From Thermoclostridium stercorarium subsp. stercorarium DSM 8532 (GTDB taxonomy: Bacteria; Bacillota; Clostridia; DSM-8532): DNA of 64,000 bases. The notes under the pieces were generated by a model. That model ran no database searches, was not told the DNA's origin, and was given only the letters and a program-made list of their open reading frames with translations. The stretch lies in assembly GCF_000331995.1 (NCBI RefSeq), contig NC_020134.1, forward strand, positions 744,001 to 808,000, written 5' to 3'. Below are positions 28,963-38,639 of this stretch, in pieces. A program made the translations under genes and the position numbers. Within the stretch, counting starts at the first letter, position 1. Each line of letters starts with the position of its first letter.

Positions 28963-29311
28963 ATTAAATAATATGCAATTTTATGGTTATCATGGCGTAT
29001 TACCCGAGGAAAAGAAATTAGGGCAGATTTTTCAGGTCGATGTGGTTGTATACATATCTGAAGAATGTATTAAGAACGATAATCTGGAAAATACGGTAAA
29101 TTATGTAGAAATATATAATATTGTTAAAAATGAAATTGAAAACCAAAGATATAATTTAATAGAGTTCCTTGCTGAACGTATAGCTGAAAAAATTCACAGT
29201 TTTTATTCAAAGCCAATAACGCGGATTATTGTGCGTATACGAAAACCCTCCGCGCCTATTAATGGTATTTTGGATTATGCAGAAGTTGAGGTTGATAAGA
29301 ACTATGGATGA
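28949..29311 (+). CDS. folB: Dihydroneopterin aldolase
   Basis: A 120-residue enzyme converting dihydroneopterin to 6-hydroxymethyl-dihydropterin. Family marks: FYGYHGVLPEEKKLGQ, the VNYVEIYNIV segment, LIEFLAERIA and the C-terminal RKPSAPI. Overlaps at both ends with folP and folK indicate translational coupling. Confidence 0.92.
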   Translation: MLKIKLNNMQFYGYHGVLPEEKKLGQIFQVDVVVYISEECIKNDNLENTVNYVEIYNIVKNEIENQRYNLIEFLAERIAEKIHSFYSKPITRIIVRIRKPSAPINGILDYAEVEVDKNYG

Positions 29312-29831
29312 CATTATATTGAGTTTGGGGTCAAATATAGGCGATAGGGAAAAGAACCTTAAGACTGCTTTATATCATATTATCCAGAATCCGTGTATTA
29401 GTCTTGTTGCAGTTTCAAACATTTATAATACGGAACCGGTTGGGTATGTGGATCAGGGGCCTTTTTTAAATTTATGTGTTTCAATACAGACAACTCTCAA
29501 TCCATATGAATTGTTATCGTCACTGCAAAATATTGAACGATTAATGCAACGGGAAAGAAATATTAGATGGGGACCGAGAAACATTGATATTGATATAATA
29601 TTTTATCGTGATGAGGTAATAAACGAAGAAAATCTAATTATTCCGCATCCAAGATACAAAGAAAGAAATTTTGTTATTATTCCGTTGTTGGACATTTGCG
29701 AAAAAGCGTTAATACCCAAGTTTAAGTCAATGATTCGTCAGGAAGGAAGAGTTGAGTTATATCGGAAATTCAATTTAAATGAATTATTAGAAGAAGTAAA
29801 AATAATACAAAATAGCAAAATATTTCTTTAA
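29304..29831 (+). CDS. folK: Hydroxymethyldihydropterin pyrophosphokinase
   Basis: A 175-residue HPPK. Motifs: LSLGSNIGDRE at the start, GPFLN, and the signature RWGPRNIDIDIIFY followed by PHPRYKERNFV. ATG 29304 overlaps the folB end and gives the proper N-terminus; longer frames do not. The C-terminal 25 residues are extra and Asn/Lys-rich. Confidence 0.93.
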   Translation: MDDIILSLGSNIGDREKNLKTALYHIIQNPCISLVAVSNIYNTEPVGYVDQGPFLNLCVSIQTTLNPYELLSSLQNIERLMQRERNIRWGPRNIDIDIIFYRDEVINEENLIIPHPRYKERNFVIIPLLDICEKALIPKFKSMIRQEGRVELYRKFNLNELLEEVKIIQNSKIFL

Positions 29832-29859
29832 CAACATATTGTTAAAGGGGTTGTAAAAC

Positions 29860-30420
29860 ATGAATACTGAAAAAATAAAATCATTAATTAGGGAGTTAAT
29901 AATAGAAATAGGGGATGATCCTGATAGAGAAGGTTTAATTGAAACCCCTTCTCGCGTAGCAGAGATGTTCAAGGAAATTTTTTCGGGTTATCAGGATATA
30001 CCGGAAAATACAGTTAAATTATTTAAAGAAACAAAACATGGTGATGGGATTATTATTAAAGACATTCCTTTTTATTCAATGTGTGAACACCATATTATGC
30101 CGTTTTTTGGAGTAATAGACGTAGCATATATTCCCAATAATGAATCTATATTAGGGTTAAGTAAATTTTCGCGAATAGTTGATTATTACAGCAAAAGGTT
30201 ACAACTACAGGAATGTCTGGGAGAGCAGATATGTGATTTTATCATGAAGGAAGTCAATGCCCGTGGTGCTATGGTAATAATAAAAGCAGAGCATTTATGC
30301 ATGTCGATGAGAGGAGTTAAGAAATCCGGAGTTAATACTATTACAAAAACTTCAAAAGGCGTGTTTAATGATAATTCTGAACTTAGAATGGAATATTTAT
30401 CTTTATTGTTGAATATGTAA
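29860..30420 (+). CDS. folE: GTP cyclohydrolase I
   Basis: A 186-residue enzyme opening folate/pterin synthesis from GTP. The zinc and catalytic motif CEHHIMPF, LSKFSRIVDYYSKRLQ and the second Cys in AEHLCMSMRG are present. A ribosome site AAAGGGG precedes the ATG. It completes a pterin set (folE, folB, folK, folP); folC and folA are absent from the window. Confidence 0.95.
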   Translation: MNTEKIKSLIRELIIEIGDDPDREGLIETPSRVAEMFKEIFSGYQDIPENTVKLFKETKHGDGIIIKDIPFYSMCEHHIMPFFGVIDVAYIPNNESILGLSKFSRIVDYYSKRLQLQECLGEQICDFIMKEVNARGAMVIIKAEHLCMSMRGVKKSGVNTITKTSKGVFNDNSELRMEYLSLLLNM

Positions 30421-30573
30421 AACAGTTAATAATTGAGTAAAATTTTGGCATATTATTTGTAAAATTTGACAACAGCTTTTTAAAATCTAAACCTTGTATA
30501 ATAAGTATTAGCACAATATAAAAAACACTTATACAAAAATTATGCTGTACAAACAACTAAGGAGATATTTTTA

Positions 30574-32319
30574 ATGTGGAAAAATTATAAAAAAATATTT
30601 TCATGGTTGTTTCAAATTGTTTTTCAATATAAAGAAAAACTATTTTTAATGATATTTTTACACTTGCTAATTTCAGGATGCAGCCTGGTTGTGCCTGTGT
30701 ATTTTAAATTATTTATTGATTTTATTATTCCAAGTAAAGATATTGTTTTGTTTATCATATTTTTAACCTTAGTGTTTGTTGTTATTTCTATTATTCCTTT
30801 GCTAAATAAAATGAAGGAAACATGTATCAGCACAGTCATCCTTAATTCAATAAAAAATGTTCAGTTACAGGTATTAAAAAAGCAAAGATATCTGGGGTTT
30901 GATTATTTTGAGAAGAATCCCGTAAGTGAACAACTATCTATTTATTCAGGTGATATTAATTATGTAAGCAATATTTATGATGCTTTATTTAGAACGGTTT
31001 TAGCAAAAATTTTTACCATATGTATCGCTGTAATCATAATATTGAATACAGATTATGTGATTTTTCTTTTTACTATATTGGTTATTGGCTTATATTTCGT
31101 AGCGGGATTGCCGTTTGAAAAAAGAAAGGCTGAAGCAGATGAAAGGATTACACAGTCACGAAAAGAATACCATACTGTAGCATATGAAACAATTTCATCG
31201 CTTCCAACCGTTTGTTCTTATAATAGTGAAGAATGGATCAAAAAAAGATTTACGAAATATCTTACATTATTTAACGATATTTTTGTTAAAGGTATTATGA
31301 TTGGTTTTTACACTGGGTCTGCAAGGCAACTTATTTTGCTGATTGGCAGAGTTTTTATATTGATAATTAGTTTTTTGCGTATAAGAAGCGGTGATATAGC
31401 TATATCTGATTTTATTTTGGTTAATACATATTACTTTTTATGTTTTTCTAATTTAACGGAAATGTCTTCCCGCATTGTTGATATGTTTTCATATTTACAT
31501 CATGCAAAGTTTATTATTGAATTTCTGGATATGGAAGTAACGGTTAAAGAACCTGAAAAGCCCGTAAATCATAAAATATCGGGCGAAATTGAATTTCGTA
31601 ATGTAAGTTTTCAGTATAATTCAGATAAACAAATACTGAAAAACATAAACCTTAAAATTAATAAAGGAGAACATATAGCGCTTGTTGGCAAAAGCGGAAG
31701 TGGAAAGTCCACAATTGCTAAACTGATTGCACGTTTTTATGACCCGTCATCAGGAGAAATATTAATTGACGGAATATCAAATAAACTTTATTCTTTTAAG
31801 GACTTGAGAGAATCAATTGGTTTTATATTTCAAGAGCCATTTATCTATTCAATGTCTGTTAAAGATAATATTCTGTTTGGCCGCCCGGAAGCGACATTAG
31901 ATGAGGTAATTGATGCTGCTAAAAAAGCTATGGCGCATGAATTTATTTTACAACTCAAAGATGGATATGATACTGTTTTAGGGAAGCAAGGACATGAGCT
32001 TTCCAGTGGGCAGAAGCAACGAATATCAATTGCGAGAATTATATTAAAAAATCCGAGTATTATTGTCTTAGATGAGGCTACTTCTAATCTTGATAACATT
32101 TCTGAAGCATACATCAAAAAAATGCTTGAAACATATTTTGCTGATAAAACATTAATTGTTATTTCACATAAGTTTTCTAATATTAAGGGGTTTAAAAAAA
32201 TCTTTGTTATTGATGATGGAAACATAGTGGAATGCGGCAGTTATGAAGATTTGATTAGAAAAAGGGGTAAATTTTTTAAACTGTATAAATATCAAACTGA
32301 TCGTACATGGGGGAGTTAG
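30574..32319 (+). CDS. ABC exporter half-transporter A
   Basis: A 581-residue fused membrane-ATPase subunit: six predicted helices (to about 320) and an ATPase with Walker A GKSGSGKST, Q-loop FQEPFIYSM, signature LSSGQ (a variant of LSGGQ), Walker B IIVLDEATSNLD and switch His in VISHKF. It is paired with the next gene one base away, so they probably form a heterodimer. The codons are very AT-rich compared with flanking chromosomal genes. Substrate is not predictable; proximity to the fol genes may be coincidental to island transfer. Confidence 0.88.
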   Translation: MWKNYKKIFSWLFQIVFQYKEKLFLMIFLHLLISGCSLVVPVYFKLFIDFIIPSKDIVLFIIFLTLVFVVISIIPLLNKMKETCISTVILNSIKNVQLQVLKKQRYLGFDYFEKNPVSEQLSIYSGDINYVSNIYDALFRTVLAKIFTICIAVIIILNTDYVIFLFTILVIGLYFVAGLPFEKRKAEADERITQSRKEYHTVAYETISSLPTVCSYNSEEWIKKRFTKYLTLFNDIFVKGIMIGFYTGSARQLILLIGRVFILIISFLRIRSGDIAISDFILVNTYYFLCFSNLTEMSSRIVDMFSYLHHAKFIIEFLDMEVTVKEPEKPVNHKISGEIEFRNVSFQYNSDKQILKNINLKINKGEHIALVGKSGSGKSTIAKLIARFYDPSSGEILIDGISNKLYSFKDLRESIGFIFQEPFIYSMSVKDNILFGRPEATLDEVIDAAKKAMAHEFILQLKDGYDTVLGKQGHELSSGQKQRISIARIILKNPSIIVLDEATSNLDNISEAYIKKMLETYFADKTLIVISHKFSNIKGFKKIFVIDDGNIVECGSYEDLIRKRGKFFKLYKYQTDRTWGS

Positions 32320-32320
32320 T

Positions 32321-34069
32321 TTGTTTAAGTTTATTTTTAAAATTATAAAATCTAAAGGGATTTATTTTTTTACAAGTTTATTATTGCTATTGGTTACAAA
32401 TATCTCATCACTGTTATTAATTAGTATGCAGAAAGTTCTTATAGACAATGTTTTTGTAAATTTTAGTACGGCATTATTCGTTAAAACACTTATAATTATA
32501 ATATTATTGACATTAATAAACATTTTTTTGTATTCCTTAAATCCATATATCATGTTAAAACATCAAATGATGTCACGGATTTCATTGTGTAGTGAAATTA
32601 TAAATAAAATTTATTCATTGCCATTAGATGTTTTTATGCGAAAAAAGACCGCAGATTTTACTAATTATATATTGCGGGATGCTGCCATATGCACTCATTT
32701 TGTTTCTTTTATTTTACCTCAATTTATAAATGTGGTAATATTGTTTATTGTTTATACAGTGTATCTTATTCACATTGATTACAAAATTATACTGTTCGTT
32801 GTTATTGGTTCAATTGCTATCATTATTTTGGAACGAAAAACGGGGGGATTGGTGAGGGACAATCGCAAAATTATTATGGAAAATGAAAATAAAATAATGG
32901 CATTTTTCGACGAGGCATTAACACATACAAGACAGGTTATTGCTTTTCATCGTGAAAAATGGGAAGCAGGTGTGTTCAATAAAATATTTAAGAATTACTT
33001 TGATAGTTGTCTTAAACAAATTAAAATTACTTCTAACATAACTCTATTGAAAGAATGGTGTAAATGGTTTCCGCAAGTTATTATTTTGGCTATTATTGGT
33101 TATAACGCAATTTTCAAGGAAATGTCCGTTGGAACTATGATTATTGCTTATGAGTTGTCCAGCAATGCGATGGATTATATTCTTTCTATTTTCAACTATG
33201 TTATAGAATTACAAAATGGAAAGCCATATTTAGTTAATATAAAAACATTGCTTAATGAAAAAGAAATAAAATACGGGCAGGAAGGATTTCCTCATGAATA
33301 TAAAGTTGTTGAATTGAAAAAAATAAATTTTTCATATAATTCAGATAAACTTATATTGAAAGATATATCTATGAAATTCTGCAAAAATGAAATAATTGCA
33401 ATTGTGGGAAAAAGCGGGAGTGGAAAATCAACAATTGGAAGACTGTTATCACGGAAATACGAGCCTGACTGTGGTGATATATTAATAGACGGTATACCAG
33501 TGAAAAAAATAAAACTTACAGAATGGAACAAGCATATTAAATTAGTTAATGAAGACTCTTTCATATTTGCTGATACGATAAAAAATAACATTTTATTGGG
33601 AAGGCGGGATATTACCGATGAACAGTTACATAATATTTGCATGATGGTCGAATTGCATGATTATATAATGAGACTGCCGCATCAGTATGATGAATTATTG
33701 GGTGAACAGGGCGTAACTTTATCTGGGGGGCAAAAAAGTCGTTTGCTGATAGCAAGAGCGCTCGTAAACAATCCTGATATTCTTATTCTTGATGAAACGT
33801 TTTCCTCTTTGGATGCTGAAACTGAATACATGATATATTCCAATATCAGATGGTACAGAGCAGATAAAATAACAATAATTGTGACACATAGGCTGTCAAG
33901 TATAACTAATGCGGATAGAATTTACGTTATAGACAATGGGGAAATAGTGGAAGCCGGAACTCATGAAGAATTAATCAATAAAAAATCTTTGTATTATGAG
34001 CTTTACAATTTTGATAAGAGGGAAAAGCCATATGGGTTCGAGTCCCGCTTTCGGCACCAAAAGGTATGA
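32321..34069 (+). CDS. ABC exporter half-transporter B
   Basis: A 582-residue partner of the preceding subunit with Walker A GKSGSGKST, canonical LSGGQ, LILDETFSSLD and switch motif THRL. The start is TTG 32321 after GGGGGAG. Its last 13 or so residues (YGFESRFRHQKV) are encoded by the tRNA-Leu 3'-end copy at 34033-34059, so the natural C-terminus was probably replaced when the island inserted. The core ATPase is unaffected. Confidence 0.86.
   Translation: MFKFIFKIIKSKGIYFFTSLLLLLVTNISSLLLISMQKVLIDNVFVNFSTALFVKTLIIIILLTLINIFLYSLNPYIMLKHQMMSRISLCSEIINKIYSLPLDVFMRKKTADFTNYILRDAAICTHFVSFILPQFINVVILFIVYTVYLIHIDYKIILFVVIGSIAIIILERKTGGLVRDNRKIIMENENKIMAFFDEALTHTRQVIAFHREKWEAGVFNKIFKNYFDSCLKQIKITSNITLLKEWCKWFPQVIILAIIGYNAIFKEMSVGTMIIAYELSSNAMDYILSIFNYVIELQNGKPYLVNIKTLLNEKEIKYGQEGFPHEYKVVELKKINFSYNSDKLILKDISMKFCKNEIIAIVGKSGSGKSTIGRLLSRKYEPDCGDILIDGIPVKKIKLTEWNKHIKLVNEDSFIFADTIKNNILLGRRDITDEQLHNICMMVELHDYIMRLPHQYDELLGEQGVTLSGGQKSRLLIARALVNNPDILILDETFSSLDAETEYMIYSNIRWYRADKITIIVTHRLSSITNADRIYVIDNGEIVEAGTHEELINKKSLYYELYNFDKREKPYGFESRFRHQKV
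34033..34059 (+). repeat. Putative right attachment site
   Basis: A 25/27 match to the 3' end of tRNA-Leu (25565-25591), direct orientation, ending in CGGCACCA. There is no acceptor or anticodon half upstream, so it is not a second tRNA gene. Confidence 0.7.
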
Positions 34070-34192
34070 TATCTGTATTTTTTTATTTTTCGCCATAAAT
34101 TTTTGATCAGATTGGTGTTATAAATCATCTTCAGTTTGAATAATTATGATATAGGATTAATACGTTTCAATAAGCTATGTTTTGGCAGGAGG

Positions 34193-34223
34193 AAAAAGAG
34201 GTGGTTCCTTACGGAACCACCTC
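34193..34223 (-). terminator. Terminator of the 34235 gene
   Basis: Perfect 11-bp stem GAGGTGGTTCC/GGAACCACCTC with a four-base loop; on the minus strand it is followed by TTTTTCC. Confidence 0.85.
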
Positions 34224-34234
34224 AGGAAATCCGC

Positions 34235-34540
34235 TCAGTCAACAAATTCAATTCTTCCTCCTGCCCGTTTTATTTCCTCGAAGAGCTCAGCAATGTCTTT
34301 ACCTGAGAAGAATCTCTTCAGGAAAGGAAGCCTTACGATTATGCAGATACCACCGGGTGAAGAAATTTCCAGCAGGTTTAACAGGTTGATTTCTGCCCCG
34401 GCGGGAATGAAAATCCTCAAAATTGTCCCTTCCTTTTGAGGACAAACGTTACGGGCAAGGGTGCGCTCTTCTTGTTCATCACGGCCTCTCACACGGCTGC
34501 CGGAACGTCTTGTAGCCTCCAGCGCTTCTCTGTAATCCAT
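34235..34540 (-). CDS. Unknown 101-residue protein
   Basis: The ATG at 34540 has a strong ribosome site (AAGGAGGTG, seven bases upstream) and the gene ends just before a clear terminator. The N-terminal third is Arg/Glu-rich and probably flexible (EALEATRRSGSRVRGRDEQ); the remainder alternates hydrophobic strands and a helix (GTILRIFIPAGAEINLL, IAELFEEIKRAGG). No membrane helix and no known family recognised. It is the first gene outside the island. Confidence 0.72.
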   Translation of the reverse strand: MDYREALEATRRSGSRVRGRDEQEERTLARNVCPQKEGTILRIFIPAGAEINLLNLLEISSPGGICIIVRLPFLKRFFSGKDIAELFEEIKRAGGRIEFVD

Positions 34541-34808
34541 ATTTCACACCTCCTTATTGTTTTCTACTTCATAATATGTACATGCCTATTAAATGTTTAC
34601 ATAAGTTTCCCTAATTAATTTAAAACAGTTATACTATGCTAATGGAAAAAATATCTTGCCATATTTATTAAGAGATAAGTTTAAAAAGGGGGCTGAAAAA
34701 AACGGATAAGTCAATAAGTTGAGCAAAAATTAAAAAATTCCCCCGCATTCTGTACGTGTCATTAATGCAGGGGAAAAGTTCGGAAAGTAAATTTAAAAAC
34801 TTAAAAAA

Positions 34809-35390
34809 TTAATATTTCTGATTTATATAATTGTCTGCCAGAGATTTTCTCTTTTCATCCGCAAAAACTCCCTCTTCTTTGAGACGTTTCAGAATGAAAG
34901 GGTTTGTGGAATGCAGTATGATATAATCAGACTCCATTCCGCCGTAGGGAGTTGATAAAGCATTAATTTCAAACAGTACGTCAGGATCCTTTATGACTAT
35001 TTCAAATAATTTGTTTTGGAGCTTTTTCGATTTTACCTTGACAAAATAAGCTTCGACATTGCGAAAATCCAGAAGCTTCAACAATGTCATCGTGACTTTG
35101 TCTTTTTCCCTGTAATAACTGTTTGACTGAGCTATTAAACTTGCTTTTTCCTTGCTGCCGTCGGGAAAATCCCTGGCCATGCTGTAATAAAATTTAGCCA
35201 GCACATTAAAATAATGGTAATTGTAAATGGCTTTTTTAACGTTATCTACCCTCTTAAAGGGCTCTATTCCCAGCCGCTCAATGGTGGCATAATTAGCCTC
35301 TATAAACTCGTTTTTTGTCAAATCTCCCATTTTATATTGTAACAGCAGGCTTTGCCGATGCTTAAGAAAACTGTTGAATTTATTGTCCAT
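34809..35390 (-). CDS. DUF6648-like clostridial protein
   Basis: A 193-residue soluble, mostly helical protein. The opening (NKFNSFLKHRQSLLLQYKMG) and the central YNYHYFNVLAKFYYSMA segment resemble a clostridial family I recall as DUF6648; the assignment is from memory. GCGGTGATAAA lies before the start. Monocistronic; function unknown. Confidence 0.7.
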   Translation of the reverse strand: MDNKFNSFLKHRQSLLLQYKMGDLTKNEFIEANYATIERLGIEPFKRVDNVKKAIYNYHYFNVLAKFYYSMARDFPDGSKEKASLIAQSNSYYREKDKVTMTLLKLLDFRNVEAYFVKVKSKKLQNKLFEIVIKDPDVLFEINALSTPYGGMESDYIILHSTNPFILKRLKEEGVFADEKRKSLADNYINQKY

Positions 35391-35802
35391 TTTATCACCG
35401 CCTGTATATTTATCTTAACGGAAAGGTGATAAAAAGTAAATCAAGAATAGTGGAATGCATTCGCCGTAAAAATATTCCGGTAAAATCCTTTAACCTGTTC
35501 TTTGTATATCAAAAAATTCAGCGGTGGCATTATTTATTACATTTTATCCAATGTGGTATTTTTTGCGTTCTGGGACTTTAATAAACATTATGTTTTTTAA
35601 TTGGATTTAGGCGAGTTTTAAGGGAATCAGCCCTTTTATTTATTTAAATTAATAAATTGAAAAATTATACCATTAATTATTGCCATAATGAAAATAATAT
35701 GTTATGATTTACTCGGAAATTTGGAACCAAACAAAATATTTAAACCATTTCGGCAAAAATGTCAGATAAATTTGCATGTATATGGTTGCAGGGTGGATAA
35801 AT
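35391..35802. other. AT-rich intergenic region
   Basis: Divergent promoter region between the DUF6648-like gene and the chromate transporter pair. It is very AT-rich with long T and A runs; no further gene or defined element was recognised. Confidence 0.5.
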
Positions 35803-36399
35803 ATGCGGAAAAAGTTAAAAAAATTAAAGGAAATTTTTTTTACTTTTTTTAAAATAGGTTTGTTTACCTTTGGAGGCGGGTATGCTATGATACCGCTTAT
35901 TGAAAGGGAAACGGCGGAAAAGAAAAAATGGGTGAAACAGGAGGAGATAACTGATATAATTGCAGTTTCTCAATCTGTTCCGGGCGCAGTTGCAATTAAT
36001 TTATCGACATTTATAGGATACAGAATAATGGGCAAAATTGGCGCAATTACAGCCGCTGCAGGGGTTATACTTCCTTCCTTTTTGGTTATTCTTGCAATAG
36101 CCATGTTTTTCAGCCGGTTTGGTAATAACCCGTTTGTAAAGGCTTTTTTCGCCGGGGTCCGGCCTGCAGTGGTTGCATTGATCATTATTGCGGCAATTAA
36201 CGTTGGAAAATCCGCAATTCGGGACAAAATTGGAACAGCAGTAACGATAATTACGGTAATTTTGGTTTCTTTTTTTAAAATACATCCGATTATTGCCATT
36301 TCAACGGGAGGAATTTTCGGATTTGCGGTATATAAGTTATGGCCGTCAAAAGTAAAAGAGATAACTGATAAAAAGGATGGTGGCAATGATTTATATTAA
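35803..36399 (+). CDS. Chromate transporter subunit (CHR, short form) 1
   Basis: A 198-residue half-size CHR-family membrane protein. The domain signature FKIGLFTFGGGYAMIPLIERE and SQSVPGAVAINLSTFIGYR is clear. Short CHR proteins occur as tandem pairs that act together. Homologues export chromate or related oxyanions, but the true substrate here is uncertain. Start 35803 follows AGGGTGG; a longer start at 35776 has no site. Confidence 0.88.
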   Translation: MRKKLKKLKEIFFTFFKIGLFTFGGGYAMIPLIERETAEKKKWVKQEEITDIIAVSQSVPGAVAINLSTFIGYRIMGKIGAITAAAGVILPSFLVILAIAMFFSRFGNNPFVKAFFAGVRPAVVALIIIAAINVGKSAIRDKIGTAVTIITVILVSFFKIHPIIAISTGGIFGFAVYKLWPSKVKEITDKKDGGNDLY

Positions 36400-36979
36400 A
36401 CTTTTTCTTGTTTTTATGAAAATCGGACTGTTTAGCTTCGGCGGAGGCTATGCGATGATTCCGATGATTCAGAAGGAAACCGAGTCCAACGGATGGATGA
36501 GCCCTTCCGATTTTGTTGATATTATCTCAATTTCTGAAATTACACCTGGGCCAATATCGGTAAATTCGGCGACTTACATAGGCTATAAAGTGGCAGGTAT
36601 TCCCGGGAGTTTTTCTTCTACCGTAGGAGTTTCTTTGCCCTCGCTGATTTTGATTATGATAGTCTCGCGCTTTTTTTTCAAATATTACGAAAAACCGGTC
36701 AATACTATGATTTTTTATGGAATTAGACCTGTAATTGCGGGACTGATTTGGTCTGCAGGCATATCTGTGGCCAAAACAAGTATTTTCAAAAGTGATTTGG
36801 TAACGGAGGTTTTTAATTATTCGTTTTCAATAGCGACAAGCGTAATTGATTTTCGGAGTGTTGGCATATTGGTTGTTGTATTGCTGATACTTGTTAAATA
36901 TAAGGTGCATCCTGTTTTGACAATTCTGGGAGCGGGAATGGCAGGTATAATCGTATACATATTTATTCCTTCGTTATAA
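36386..36979 (+). CDS. Chromate transporter subunit (CHR, short form) 2
   Basis: A 197-residue partner: FMKIGLFSFGGGYAMIPMIQKE and SEITPGPISVNSATYIGYK parallel the first subunit. It overlaps the upstream gene by 14 bases. ATG 36386 has AGGATGGTGG upstream; ATG 36377 is possible. Confidence 0.88.
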   Translation: MIYIKLFLVFMKIGLFSFGGGYAMIPMIQKETESNGWMSPSDFVDIISISEITPGPISVNSATYIGYKVAGIPGSFSSTVGVSLPSLILIMIVSRFFFKYYEKPVNTMIFYGIRPVIAGLIWSAGISVAKTSIFKSDLVTEVFNYSFSIATSVIDFRSVGILVVVLLILVKYKVHPVLTILGAGMAGIIVYIFIPSL

Positions 36980-37163
36980 CCGGCAATGGATAAAGGGACC
37001 CCAAAACAGCGAGGTGCTAAGTTTAATGTATTAACGAAATCGGGCTTTTACAGTTTCTTTGTAGTGCCTTAAATATTAACCTTTTTTGTTTGGAATGCTA
37101 TAATTCCTTTAGTGACAGAAAGCTTTTTACTACACCGGGAACTCAATATTGCCGGAGGAAATT

Positions 37164-38342
37164 ATGGTTAAAGAGTTTAAAAGTCCGTTGGGCAAACTGA
37201 GTAAGAACTGCAAACAGATATATCAGTATATTTACCGGTATGGAGCCGTAACAAGAAGTGAAATTGAGCGGCACACGGGTTTTCCGATGTCAACGCTTGT
37301 CAGGGCCATGAATAGCCTTGAAAGTAACGGGTTGATTTACGCGTCGGAGACGGGGGAATCGGAACTGGGCAGAAAACCCCGTATATACAGAATTTGCCCC
37401 GATGCAGGCTATATTATAGCTGTTGATATTACACGAACTTACACACAGGTTGCGCTTCTGGATTTGGAATTGAACATTTTGAATTCACGTACTTTTGGGA
37501 TGTATTCCAGCAATACGCCTGATGAAACAATCGGCAGAATAATTGAAATAATTAACGAATTCATATCCCCGCTTGACAAAGGCAAAATACTGGGGATAGG
37601 GCTTGGGGTTGTAGGGCCGGTTGACAAGGAAAATGGAGTGATTCTTAACCCTGAGCATTTTTCTGCTTCAGGCTGGAAGAACGTATCAATAAAAAAAATA
37701 CTCCAGGAGAAAACGGGTTTTCCCGTTTACATCGATGACGGCGCAAATGCGGCCGTTCTTGCAGAATTCCGCAAAGGGTGCGGGCGGCATCACCACAACA
37801 TAGCTTATCTGATTGCAGGCGTAGGTTTAAGGTTGGGGATTATAGTCAACGGGAAACTGCTGGAACGGCAGACTTACTTTGGGCATACTGTAATTGATAA
37901 AAACGGTAAAGACTGTATTTGCGGTAAAAAAGGATGCCTTGAGGAATATTTCTCCTTGAATGTCTTATTGGAGGAATTTATAGACGAAATTAAAAAAGGG
38001 AAATCATCAATAATACTTGAGAAAGTTGACTATGATTTAAGCTCTATTTCCTTTGATCATTTCTGTGAGGCCGCAAAATCGGGTGATGTGCTTGCAAATG
38101 ACATATTGCGTAAAGCAGCCGGAAACTTGGCTGTGGGGCTTGGTAATCTAATCTGTATTCTGAATCCCGAAATAATTGTCCTTGGCGGAACTGTCTTCAG
38201 AAAATGCCCACAGCTCAAAACGTACGTGGAAAGTGAGGTTTCAAAACACTGTCCTTCAACTGTTTTCAGCAACGGCGAGCTGGGCGAAAACGCCGTAATT
38301 ATCGGCGCGGGAAGCCTTGTTCTTGAGGATTATATCGAATAG
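37164..38342 (+). CDS. ROK-family transcriptional regulator
   Basis: A 392-residue protein with an N-terminal winged helix (about 15-75: GAVTRSEIERHTGFPMSTLVRAM) and an ROK sugar-kinase-like domain. It keeps the zinc motif CICGKKGC and DDGANAAVLAE, but the usual GEIGH sequence reads YFGHTVID. Such XylR/NagC-type regulators respond to sugars. No sugar gene lies next to it, so the target is unknown. ATG 37164 follows CGGAGGAA. Confidence 0.85.
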   Translation: MVKEFKSPLGKLSKNCKQIYQYIYRYGAVTRSEIERHTGFPMSTLVRAMNSLESNGLIYASETGESELGRKPRIYRICPDAGYIIAVDITRTYTQVALLDLELNILNSRTFGMYSSNTPDETIGRIIEIINEFISPLDKGKILGIGLGVVGPVDKENGVILNPEHFSASGWKNVSIKKILQEKTGFPVYIDDGANAAVLAEFRKGCGRHHHNIAYLIAGVGLRLGIIVNGKLLERQTYFGHTVIDKNGKDCICGKKGCLEEYFSLNVLLEEFIDEIKKGKSSIILEKVDYDLSSISFDHFCEAAKSGDVLANDILRKAAGNLAVGLGNLICILNPEIIVLGGTVFRKCPQLKTYVESEVSKHCPSTVFSNGELGENAVIIGAGSLVLEDYIE

Positions 38343-38505
38343 CAGAAGGATATTTCTATAAAAATCAAGTACCTGTATAAGGGTAAACCAATTTTAACAT
38401 ACAAATTTTTGCAAATATTTATTGATAAAAAGATGTTTATAGATGTTGACATATCGCTGTTTTATCTGTATAATTATATCCTGTCAGGCCGATTGAAGAA
38501 AATAT

Positions 38506-38581
38506 GCACCATTAGCTCAGCTGGTAGAGCACCTGACTCTTAATCAGGGTGTCCTGGGTTCGAGTCCCCGATGGTGCACCA
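38506..38581 (+). tRNA. tRNA-Lys (CTT)
   Basis: Acceptor GCACCAT pairs with ATGGTGC, followed by ACCA. Anticodon loop CTCTTAA gives CTT. D-arm AGCTCAGCTGGTAGAGC and T-arm GGTTCGAGTCC are canonical. Confidence 0.96.
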
Positions 38582-38586
38582 AGAAG

Positions 38587-38615
38587 CCCTTGGATAACCA
38601 AATCCAGGGGTTTTT
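38587..38615 (+). terminator. Terminator after tRNA-Lys
   Basis: Nine-pair stem CCCTTGGAT/ATCCAGGGG (one G-T pair) followed by TTTTT. Confidence 0.8.
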
Positions 38616-38639
38616 CATTTTAATTCATTATTCTGAAAA

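Noticed and set aside
25592-34059. Integrase of the tRNA-Leu island
   Set aside because: No tyrosine or serine recombinase frame lies between the two repeats.
34182-34439. Plus-strand frames over 34177-34439
   Set aside because: They are antisense to the 34235 gene, which has the strong ribosome site and the terminator.
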